Assembly (NCBI RefSeq): GCF_001368815.1
Contig: NZ_CTEI01000002.1
Location: 186,001-250,000 of the forward strand
Length of the DNA stretch: 64,000 nt
Origin: Paraliobacillus sp. PM-2
GTDB lineage: Bacteria; Bacillota; Bacilli; Bacillales; Amphibacillaceae
Reading direction: 5' to 3'
The notes under the pieces are model-generated. The model did not search any database. It saw only the letters and a program-made list of their open reading frames with translations, and was not told where the DNA came from. The first letter of the stretch is position 1. Each line of letters opens with the position of its first letter. A program made the translations under genes and the position numbers. Shown piece after piece: positions 56,773 to 64,000 of this stretch.

Positions 56773-59430
56773 TCATTGTTTTTTTGCTGGTATAAAACCG
56801 AATAATACGGTCGGTATAGCGGCCATGCTTATTACATAAATCCAATCCTTTAAATGTATAGGCACTGTTTCAAAAATAACTTGTAGAGGAGGATAATAGA
56901 TTACAATCAGTAATAAGACGACAGAAGATATCACTGCTGCTAACAAATATAAGTTTTGAAAAGGATTCCTAGCAAAAACAGAGCGCTCACTTCGACAATC
57001 AAATACATGAATCAATTGTGCCATTACTAACGTTGTAAACGCGATTGTTCTTGCGTAAATTAAATGATCCGGATCGCTTTGATAAGCAGTCATAAACGCA
57101 AACAATGTAACTAATCCTATCATAAAACCTCTTGTTATAATTTTTAACCCTAGTCCCCTAGAGAATATGCCTTCTTTTACTGGTCGTGGCGGCATTTTCA
57201 TTACATTCTTTTCAGGTTGATCCAAACCTAAAGCCATTGCAGGTAAACCATCTGTCACTAAGTTCACCCATAAAATTTGAACTGGAATTAAGGGTAAAGG
57301 GTAGGACATCATGATAGCAAATAACATAACCAATATTTCACCTACATTTGATGCTAATAAGTAACGAATGAACTTTCTTATATTTTCATAAATATTCCTT
57401 CCTTCTTTAATTGCTGCCTCGATCGTAATAAAATTATCGTCTAACAATACTAATGCCGAGGCTTCTTTAGCTACATCTGTACCAGCCATCCCCATACTTA
57501 TTCCAATGTCACTTGCTTTTAATGCAGGTGCATCATTTACACCGTCACCAGTCATTGCTACAATATGTCCTTTTTTCTGTAACGCTTGAACGATACGTAA
57601 TTTGTGAGCAGGCGTAACACGAGCAAATACATAAATATCATCAATTTTATCAGCCAATGCTTCATCGGACATTTGATTTAATTCATACCCCGTTAAAACA
57701 GCATCATCTTGTACAATTAAATCCAGTTGCTTTGCAATAGCAGTCGCAGTTTTTGCATGATCACCGGTAATCATTACTGTTTTAATCCCTGCATCTTTAC
57801 AGGCTTTAATCGCCTGCTTCACTTCTTTTCTAGGTGGATCAATAATTCCAGCTAGACCAACAAAAGTTAAATTATTTTCAATGGAATGGTTATCATAATT
57901 TAATTCTGTTGAAAGTGGTTTTATACATATTGCAATTGTTCGTAATGCACTAGCAGTCATTTCATCTAACTGATGGTCGATTTTATTTTTGTCTCTACTT
58001 GAGATTGGTCTTCTCCCCTGCTGATCAAATATATAGTTCGTTCTAGGTAACAGTACATCTGGTGCACCTTTTGTTATCGCAAAGCGTTGGTGAGAAGCGT
58101 CCTCAACAATGACCGTCATTCGTTTACGCTCTGAATCAAATGCAATTTCATCAACAATTTTAAACGGTTCTTTTGATGCTTCAGTAAGATTGGCTTTATG
58201 TGCTGCTACTAATAATGCAATTTCCGTTGGATCGCCATCCAGCTTCCATTTTTTATCTTGCTTTTTTATTGAAGCATGACTACATAACATAGCATATAAT
58301 AACGCTTGTTCTATAAATTTATTTTGGGTTTTGTGTTGATTAACATAGAAATTCCCTTTTAACTCATGGCCGTCACCTGTAACATCAACTAACTGATGAT
58401 TCATATACAATTGCTTTACCGTCATTTTATTTTCAGTCAATGTTCCTGTTTTATCTGAACAAATTACTGTTGTATTTCCCAATGTTTCAACTGCAGCTAA
58501 CTTACGAACAATCGCCTTCTTTTTAATCATTCGTTGTACACCAAGTGAAAGTGCCACAGTAACAATCGCCGGTAATCCTTCAGGGATTGCAGCAACTGCT
58601 AAAGAGATACCAGAAAGAAACATGTCATATAATGGATGACCCTGCCATATACCAAAAACTACAACCATTGCCGTCAAAAATAGTGCAACCATAATTAGAA
58701 TTCTTCCTAAACCACCCAAACGCCTCTCTAGTGGAGTTGGTTGTGGTTTTGTTTGCACAAGTAACTCAGCAATTTGTCCCATTACCGTCTGCATTCCAGT
58801 AGCTACAATAACAGCTTGTCCAGTTCCTTTTGTTACTAATGTACCCATGAATGCCATATTGTACTGATCAGCAAAATCTAGATCATTTCCCAAAATTTTA
58901 TCGGAAGTTTTACTTACAGGAATAGATTCTCCAGTTAAAGCAGATTCTTCTATTTCTAAACTATCACTTTTAATTATTCGCATATCTGCAACAATTCTAT
59001 CTCCACTAGATAGCTTAATTATATCTCCTACCACAACATCTGTAGAAGGAATGGTAATCCATTCTCCGTCTCTTAAAACATGAGCTAGAGGTGCAGATAA
59101 CTCTTTTAATTTCGTCAATGACCTCTCTGCTTTTTGTTCTTGAAAAAATCCTAATATACTATTCATTAACACAATAACAATAATAGCAATTGCATCGACG
59201 TATTCCCCTAATAAACCAGACAATAATGTTGCTGCTAATAACACTAATACCATAAAATCTTGAAATTGCTTCAAAAATAAAAAAAGAAGCGAAGAGCTCT
59301 GTTTTTGACTCAGTTGATTCAAACCAAACTTTTTCAGGCGTGCTACTGCAAAATTATTTGTCAATCCTTTCTTCCGATTAGTTGAAAGCTTGTCCATTAT
59401 CTCATTGTCATCTAATTGATACCATTTCAC
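56773..59430 (-). CDS. yloB: Cation-transporting P-type ATPase (calcium type, YloB)
   Basis: P2A ATPase probably exporting Ca2+. The 885 residues contain about ten transmembrane helices, the TGES actuator loop ([12 protein letters not shown]), the transport-site helix [18 protein letters not shown], the phosphorylated Asp in [14 protein letters not shown], the KGAPDVLL nucleotide motif and [17 protein letters not shown]. The GTG at 59430 has GGAGG eight bases upstream and gives the family-like start; an ATG at 59445 lies on the Shine-Dalgarno sequence. B. subtilis YloB is involved in spore Ca2+ handling. Confidence 0.95.
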   Translation of the reverse strand: MKWYQLDDNEIMDKLSTNRKKGLTNNFAVARLKKFGLNQLSQKQSSSLLFLFLKQFQDFMVLVLLAATLLSGLLGEYVDAIAIIVIVLMNSILGFFQEQKAERSLTKLKELSAPLAHVLRDGEWITIPSTDVVVGDIIKLSSGDRIVADMRIIKSDSLEIEESALTGESIPVSKTSDKILGNDLDFADQYNMAFMGTLVTKGTGQAVIVATGMQTVMGQIAELLVQTKPQPTPLERRLGGLGRILIMVALFLTAMVVVFGIWQGHPLYDMFLSGISLAVAAIPEGLPAIVTVALSLGVQRMIKKKAIVRKLAAVETLGNTTVICSDKTGTLTENKMTVKQLYMNHQLVDVTGDGHELKGNFYVNQHKTQNKFIEQALLYAMLCSHASIKKQDKKWKLDGDPTEIALLVAAHKANLTEASKEPFKIVDEIAFDSERKRMTVIVEDASHQRFAITKGAPDVLLPRTNYIFDQQGRRPISSRDKNKIDHQLDEMTASALRTIAICIKPLSTELNYDNHSIENNLTFVGLAGIIDPPRKEVKQAIKACKDAGIKTVMITGDHAKTATAIAKQLDLIVQDDAVLTGYELNQMSDEALADKIDDIYVFARVTPAHKLRIVQALQKKGHIVAMTGDGVNDAPALKASDIGISMGMAGTDVAKEASALVLLDDNFITIEAAIKEGRNIYENIRKFIRYLLASNVGEILVMLFAIMMSYPLPLIPVQILWVNLVTDGLPAMALGLDQPEKNVMKMPPRPVKEGIFSRGLGLKIITRGFMIGLVTLFAFMTAYQSDPDHLIYARTIAFTTLVMAQLIHVFDCRSERSVFARNPFQNLYLLAAVISSVVLLLIVIYYPPLQVIFETVPIHLKDWIYVISMAAIPTVLFGFIPAKKQ

Positions 59431-59468
59431 TTCGCATTCCTCCATTACAATCGCTCCTAATCAAATCT

Positions 59469-59497
59469 ATGCAGGAAGGGCGAAAAAAATGTATAAT
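59469..59497 (+). promoter_or_regulatory. Weak candidate promoter for rqcH
   Basis: -10 TATAAT is perfect, but the -35 position (ATGCAG, 17-base spacing) is poor. It lies in the 87-base divergent gap with yloB; the leader would be about 14 bases. Confidence 0.35.
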
Positions 59498-59517
59498 ATG
59501 AACACGAGGTGATGAAA

Positions 59518-61233
59518 GTGACATTTGATGGTGTTGTGACACGCGCAATAACAAAAGAATTACAACAAAATTTAACGACAGGAAGAGTTCTGAAAATATA
59601 CCAACCGACTCAAACAGAATTAATTTTTACGATACGTACACAAGGTAAAAATAAAGCTTTATTATTTTCTGCACATCCACGTTATGCAAGATTTCATTTA
59701 ACGGAAGATTCTTATCAAAATCCATCAGAGCCACCAATGTTTTGTATGCTACTTCGCAAGCATCTAGTCGGTGGATTTATTGAAAAAATTGAACAATATG
59801 AAAATGAACGCATTGTTTTCTTTTCATTTAAAGGAAAGAATGAAATTGGAGATGAAACACGAAAAACGTTAGCTATTGAAGTTATGGGAAAGCATAGTAA
59901 TATATTGTTGATTGATCAAGAAAAAGGCCATATCCTTGATAGTATTAAACATGTAGCACCTTCTCAAAGTAGACACCGAACGGTTTTACCTGGTCAACCT
60001 TATATATTGCCACCCGATCAAGGAAAAACGAATCCATTGCGAGCAGATTCTGATGTGTTTCGCAAAAAATTAGATTTAAATGCAGGCAAATTAGATCAAC
60101 AAATTGTAAATTCCTTTATGGGAATTTCCCCATTATTAGCTAAGGAAATTATTTATCGTGCTAAATTAGGATCTTTTACTGCTTACGAATCAGCATTTAA
60201 TGAACTAGTGACAGACATAAACGAGGATCTTTACGAGCCCAGTATATATCAAAATAATAAAGAGGACTTTTATGTTTTACCCCTAGCTCACTTAACTACA
60301 GAACGAGAATTGTTTGCCAGCACAAGTAGAATGCTTGATACTTTTTATTCTGGTAAAGCAGAACGTGACAGAGTCAAACAACAAGCAGGTGATTTATTAC
60401 GTCTGTTAAAAAATGAGATAGATAAAAATAAACGAAAAATAAAAAAACATGAACAAACGGTCAAGAAGGCTGATAAAGCAGATGACTATCAACGATATGG
60501 TGAATTATTAACTGCTCATATGCACACTATTTCATATGGTGATAAACAAGCAACTGTGTTGGATTACTATGATCCAGAGCAAAGAGAAATCACCATTCCG
60601 CTTGATGTAAACAAAACACCTAGTCAAAATACCCAAGCCTATTTTAAAACATATCAGAAATTAAAAACATCAAAAATAAAAGTACAAGATGAAATTCAAA
60701 AGGCAAAAAAAGAAATGGCATATTTAGAAGATATCATGCAACAAATTGAAGTTGCTAGAGAACAAGATATCGAGGAAATACGAGAAGAACTGAAAGAACA
60801 AGGTTATATTCGAAAGCGAGCCAAAAATCGCAAAAAAAATAATCGTCCTAAAAAACCGGAACCAGAAAAGTTTATTGCTAGCGATGGTACATTAATCTAT
60901 GTCGGCAAAAATAATAAACAAAATGAATTTCTAACCAATCGTATGGCAGCAAGGAATGACATTTGGCTCCATACAAAAGATATTCCTGGTTCACATGTGG
61001 TTATTCGTGAAAGCGCACCTTCAGAAGATACATTATCTGAAGCTGCTCAATTAGCTGCATTATTCAGTAAAGCCAAAAGTTCTTCTTCTGTTCCAGTTGA
61101 TTATACACAGATACGTCATGTTAAAAAACCGAATGGAGCAAAGCCAGGTTATGTTACTTATGATAATCAAAGAACATTATTTGTAACCCCTGATGAATCG
61201 TTTATAAAAAAGTTAAAACAACCCAATAATTGA
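59518..61233 (+). CDS. rqcH: Rqc2 homologue RqcH (NFACT family, YloA)
   Basis: Ribosome-associated quality-control factor that recruits tRNA-Ala to stalled 50S subunits and adds alanine tails. The 571 residues have an NFACT-N domain (VTFDGVVTRAI; PSEPPMFCMLLRKHLVGGFI), helix-hairpin-helix, a long coiled coil (about 290-430), and NFACT-R with RNDIWLHTKDIPGSHVVIRE and RHVKKPNGAKPGYVTY. The GTG at 59518 aligns with the B. subtilis start and has AGGTG six bases upstream; the frame is open to 59509. Family members in streptococci are also called fibronectin-binding proteins. Confidence 0.96.
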   Translation: MTFDGVVTRAITKELQQNLTTGRVLKIYQPTQTELIFTIRTQGKNKALLFSAHPRYARFHLTEDSYQNPSEPPMFCMLLRKHLVGGFIEKIEQYENERIVFFSFKGKNEIGDETRKTLAIEVMGKHSNILLIDQEKGHILDSIKHVAPSQSRHRTVLPGQPYILPPDQGKTNPLRADSDVFRKKLDLNAGKLDQQIVNSFMGISPLLAKEIIYRAKLGSFTAYESAFNELVTDINEDLYEPSIYQNNKEDFYVLPLAHLTTERELFASTSRMLDTFYSGKAERDRVKQQAGDLLRLLKNEIDKNKRKIKKHEQTVKKADKADDYQRYGELLTAHMHTISYGDKQATVLDYYDPEQREITIPLDVNKTPSQNTQAYFKTYQKLKTSKIKVQDEIQKAKKEMAYLEDIMQQIEVAREQDIEEIREELKEQGYIRKRAKNRKKNNRPKKPEPEKFIASDGTLIYVGKNNKQNEFLTNRMAARNDIWLHTKDIPGSHVVIRESAPSEDTLSEAAQLAALFSKAKSSSSVPVDYTQIRHVKKPNGAKPGYVTYDNQRTLFVTPDESFIKKLKQPNN

Positions 61234-61379
61234 TAAACGTTAGTCGTTCACAGTATAAGTTGATAGTAGAGTAATCATTAGAACGGAAGATAATTCTTCT
61301 TTTGAATTACAGTACGTCAAATCACTTCCTTTGATTTCTCAATGAAAGGTCATGGATTGCCACCAAAAGGTTTTATTAT

Positions 61380-61407
61380 TTGCATGAAAATATATATTGT
61401 GTAAAAT
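61380..61407 (+). promoter_or_regulatory. Candidate promoter of the FUSC gene
   Basis: -35 TTGCAT, 16-base spacer, -10 TAAAAT (5/6). The -10 overlaps the left arm of the inverted repeat at 61403-61439. The 267-base gap between rqcH and this gene holds only these elements and a small repeat (GTTTCC/GGAAAC, 61447-61467). Confidence 0.45.
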
Positions 61408-61441
61408 GGTATATTGTTATCGCAACAATATACCATTTTTT
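61403..61441 (+). terminator. 16-bp inverted repeat: rqcH terminator or operator
   Basis: Perfect 16-bp stem AAAATGGTATATTGTT/AACAATATACCATTTT, 5-base loop, six T residues at the end, 170 bases after rqcH. It fits an intrinsic terminator, but its size, symmetry and overlap with a promoter -10 also fit a TetR/MarR-type operator for the next gene. Confidence 0.65.
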
Positions 61442-61500
61442 ATACTGTTTCCACCATTAACGGAAACAAAAACTTTAATTGATTAAGGAAGAGAAAAATC

Positions 61501-63429
61501 ATGAAATTAACAAAAAAGACAATTGTGTACAACACCCTTCTTTTTATTGGCATTATGGCATTCATCTTTGCTTTTAGTGCCATATTTGGTAACGAGAACT
61601 TGTTAATCGGAGTTTCTACCATTACAGCAATGTTAATGTTTCTAGAAAGAGATTTAACCGCCCATCCTATAGAAAACACATTTAAACTTATTTTATTAAA
61701 CCTTTTTATAGGAATAGCTGCTTTTCTATCAGGCTTTAATGCTTGGCTTGGTATTCCAATCAATTTTATTGCGATGTTTGTTACTAGTTATTTACTTATA
61801 TTTAATTTAAAGAATCCACTTTATTTACCCTTCTCATTGCAATATATATTTCTTCTGGCAACACCGGTTGTTGCTAGCGAAATGCCATTAAGGCTTACTT
61901 CCTTAGTATTTGGCGCTATAGCTATTATGGCTTTACAAATGATTGTGAATCGTAATCGATTTAAAAAAAATGGAAATAAGAAAATAAAAGACATTTCTAA
62001 TGCTTTAATTAAGAAGATTGATCAGATGAGAAAAGAAGAAGACACTACAGAAATTAATAAACAAATAGCATCAGATATAAGCGGTTTACGAAATATGATT
62101 TACGATAAACGAGAAGATAATTTCTATTTAACAAAAGAAGGGCGAATCAAATTAAATTTATCTGCTTCTTTTGAAAAGATTAATCTTTTATTAACAGATT
62201 TTAAAAATGAAGAAGTCGAAAATGAAATGCTGGACGACTTACGTGCCTCTTTAACATTTGTTAATGATGGTATAAACGAGACAAAAACAGCAGAAGAACT
62301 AGATAATTCATTTAATCAAATGTTAGGAAAATATAATAATAAAGAGATTAACTCTTTATTTATCTTGCGATTGATAAATAACATTGAATTTCTTAAAGAA
62401 AATATCACGACTATTAGAAATTTAGATCATTCCCATTACAATGTCGTCGAAAAAATTGAACAAATTCCAACAAAATTTAAAAAATTGATCTTAGGGAACT
62501 CTCCTCGTCATACAACTTCAATCAAATTTTCCTATGCTTTCAGAATTGCATTAGCTATTAGTTTTAGTGCATTTATAGCAGATTATTTTGATTTAAGTGA
62601 AGGCCGGTGGATTCTGTTTACCGTTTTATCTGTTATCATTCCCATCTACGAAAAAGCACAGAAAAAAATGCAAGATAGAATTTTTGCAACGTTTATAGGC
62701 GCAATTTTAGTTACTGTTTTATTTATGATATTTGAAAGTAACATTGCTAGATCGATATTACTAATGCTTGCTGGCTATCTGATGAATTATGTTAAAGTGT
62801 ATCGCTATAGTACGATTCTAGTAACCTTTACGGCGATCGGCGGCGCTGCACTTGTAACAGGAAAAACGCCATTTTTAACTATCGAGAGAATTGTAATGGT
62901 TATTTTTGGTATTATTCTTGCTTTATTAATTAATCGATTTGTTTTCCCATATAAAGTGAAAGATAGTAATCAAAATTTAGAAGATATGTATGATGATACA
63001 ATTTCAGCTATGTTTAATGAATTAAAAAGGAAAATACGGGGAGAAACTAGCATTGACAGTATGATGAATTTGCTTATCTATACAAATATGATTGAGGATA
63101 GACTAAAGCTGAATAATCAAAACCAACATATTCCTTGGCTGCATCATTATCGATTAGTTGCATGTACGATATATGAAATATACCAATGGATTGATAAACA
63201 TGAAGTTCAACAAGATATTATTCCAACAATGTCCTCCTATATTGAGGAAATATCTACTTTGTCACAAGAAAAATCATTAGATGCCACATTCATTCCAAAG
63301 TTAACAGAACAAATTAAACAAGTTCATGATACGGAAAGTAAAATTACTTGGAGTATTATTTTAGATATTGCAACCGAAGTCCAATCCCTACGTACCACAA
63401 GCTATGATTTAAAAAACGAACAGTGCTAA
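61501..63429 (+). CDS. FUSC-family (aromatic acid exporter-like) membrane protein
   Basis: A 642-residue protein with two hydrophobic blocks (about residues 8-150 and 350-470, roughly six helices each), separated by a soluble charged middle (about 155-345) and followed by a soluble C-terminal domain. This duplicated arrangement is that of FUSC/YccS/ArAE-type efflux proteins; the second block contains FSAFIADYFDLSEGRWILFT. Substrate is unknown. AAGGAAGAG lies ten bases before the ATG. Candidate promoter and operator-like repeat lie upstream; the stop codon is inside a terminator hairpin. Confidence 0.8.
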   Translation: MKLTKKTIVYNTLLFIGIMAFIFAFSAIFGNENLLIGVSTITAMLMFLERDLTAHPIENTFKLILLNLFIGIAAFLSGFNAWLGIPINFIAMFVTSYLLIFNLKNPLYLPFSLQYIFLLATPVVASEMPLRLTSLVFGAIAIMALQMIVNRNRFKKNGNKKIKDISNALIKKIDQMRKEEDTTEINKQIASDISGLRNMIYDKREDNFYLTKEGRIKLNLSASFEKINLLLTDFKNEEVENEMLDDLRASLTFVNDGINETKTAEELDNSFNQMLGKYNNKEINSLFILRLINNIEFLKENITTIRNLDHSHYNVVEKIEQIPTKFKKLILGNSPRHTTSIKFSYAFRIALAISFSAFIADYFDLSEGRWILFTVLSVIIPIYEKAQKKMQDRIFATFIGAILVTVLFMIFESNIARSILLMLAGYLMNYVKVYRYSTILVTFTAIGGAALVTGKTPFLTIERIVMVIFGIILALLINRFVFPYKVKDSNQNLEDMYDDTISAMFNELKRKIRGETSIDSMMNLLIYTNMIEDRLKLNNQNQHIPWLHHYRLVACTIYEIYQWIDKHEVQQDIIPTMSSYIEEISTLSQEKSLDATFIPKLTEQIKQVHDTESKITWSIILDIATEVQSLRTTSYDLKNEQC

Positions 63430-63442
63430 AGCACTGTTCGTT
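63411..63442. terminator. Bidirectional terminator between FUSC gene and ABC permease gene
   Basis: Perfect 12-bp stem AACGAACAGTGC/GCACTGTTCGTT with a 4-base loop containing the FUSC stop codon. On the minus strand it is followed by TTTT, giving a good terminator for the permease gene; on the plus strand the T run is missing. Confidence 0.75.
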
Positions 63443-63463
63443 AATAGTTTCAAAAGAACACTT

Positions 63464-64000
63464 TTATAATGGTAAATTACGTTTTCTAAAAATAAATACG
63501 GCAAGTATATATGATATCAAACCAATTGCTGCAAGTATAATACAGGATAACCATACATCTGCATCACCACTTGCAATTTTTCCTGGTTCATATAATGAAA
63601 AAGGGGTAAAGTGACGGATCCATTCTATATCAGTTACAATTTTCCCCATCATATTCATTCCGTAGAATAAGAACGTTAATCCCCCTGCAAGTGAAAAGGC
63701 ATTTCTTTCATCATTAAACATGGAAGAAATCAGAAGTGAATAGCCTCCAACTGCGAAAAACAATAGGAAGCCGACAAAATTAATCTCAAAAAATTCACTA
63801 AATGCAATGGTACTTTCCGTTTCAATTAAGAATTCACCAGCAAGAAAACCAGCACCAAATGTCAATATATGAATGATGATAAGTCCACTAATAAGCACCA
63901 AAATTTGTGTAATGACAACCTGCGCACGAGAAACACGAGTTGATAATAAATATGCCATAGAACCGCGATCAACAAATCTTGCGAGCAGTTGAATGGCCAT
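63464..64000 (-). CDS. ABC-2 type transporter permease (partial, cut by window edge)
   Basis: The C-terminal 178 or more residues of a multi-span membrane protein, open through base 64000 so the start lies outside. About five hydrophobic helices follow RGSMAYLLSTRVSRAQVVIT, a motif typical of ABC-2 permeases; then FLLFFAVGGYSLLISSMFND and a final helix ending IFRKRNLPL. It is likely paired with an ATPase gene further right. Substrate is unknown. Confidence 0.75.
   Translation of the reverse strand: MAIQLLARFVDRGSMAYLLSTRVSRAQVVITQILVLISGLIIIHILTFGAGFLAGEFLIETESTIAFSEFFEINFVGFLLFFAVGGYSLLISSMFNDERNAFSLAGGLTFLFYGMNMMGKIVTDIEWIRHFTPFSLYEPGKIASGDADVWLSCIILAAIGLISYILAVFIFRKRNLPL

Noticed and set aside
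61440-61763. 107-codon minus-strand frame opposite the start of the FUSC gene
   Set aside because: Overlaps the repeats and the N-terminal coding region of a clear gene; no ribosome binding site.

Overview
The window is a contiguous piece of the conserved chromosomal core of an AT-rich, endospore-forming, flagellated low-GC Gram-positive bacterium. Evidence for a Bacillaceae member is the near-complete Bacillus subtilis gene order from rqcH (yloA) to flgE, the presence of codY, fapR, remA, prkC/prpC and a 26-codon spoVM, and protein lengths close to the B. subtilis ones. Sequence character (very AT-rich, TIGR02530-type gene in the flagellar operon, lepB between rplS and rbgA) points to the Oceanobacillus/Virgibacillus/Gracilibacillus/Amphibacillus side of the family; that placement is inference. 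No rRNA, tRNA, CRISPR array, insertion sequence or prophage was seen.\n\nNearly everything is read on the minus strand, so the biological order runs from right to left. (1) 63464-59500: a partial ABC-2 permease at the right edge, a plus-strand FUSC-type membrane protein, and rqcH (plus). (2) 59430-45700: Ca2+-type P-ATPase, yicC, remA, gmk, rpoZ, coaBC, priA, fmt, rsmB, prpC, prkC (nucleotide/CoA metabolism, replication restart, translation initiation, Ser/Thr phosphorylation). (3) 45695-43064: rsgA, rpe, thiN, spoVM, with rpmB on the plus strand. (4) 42648-36626: yloU, fakA-like yloV, sdaAB, sdaAA, recG. (5) 36533-32211: fapR-plsX-fabD-fabG-acpP fatty-acid/phospholipid operon with a recognisable FapR operator, then rnc. 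(6) 32040-31816: a lone plus-strand DUF1128 gene that splits the usual rnc-smc pair. (7) 31628-19964: smc, ftsY, ylxM, ffh, rpsP, khpA, ylqD, rimM, trmD, rplS (with an L19-type leader), lepB, rbgA, rnhB. (8) 19945-16848: ylqG/ylqH, a FliK-like/FlhB-C-domain-like pair, then dprA. (9) 16726-10590: topA, xerC, hslV, hslU, codY. (10) 10152-6: the first part of the fla/che operon, flgB-flgC-fliE-fliF-fliG-fliH-fliI-fliJ-ylxF-fliK-flgD-TIGR02530-flgE.\n\nIntrinsic terminators and SigA-type promoters divide this into units: rqcH; ATPase; yicC to rpoZ and on; the fapR regulon; ylxM-ffh; rpsP-khpA; rplS; dprA; topA; xerC-hslV-hslU-codY; and fla/che. Compared with B. subtilis, four genes are missing from their usual slots (def between priA and fmt, rlmN between rsmB and prpC, sucCD between ylqH and dprA, trmFO between topA and xerC). 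About a quarter of the genes appear to start with GTG or TTG, judged by Shine-Dalgarno spacing.\n\nThe most interesting items are the orphan YlqG/YlqH pair that mimics the flagellar FliK/FlhB export-switch partners but lacks the FlhB NPTH autocleavage motif; the HslV N-terminus without the Ser used in B. subtilis; a long inverted repeat overlapping a candidate promoter ahead of the FUSC gene; and the hairpin-flanked rnc/DUF1128 region. No clearly undescribed multi-gene system was found; most of the window is ordinary core genome.
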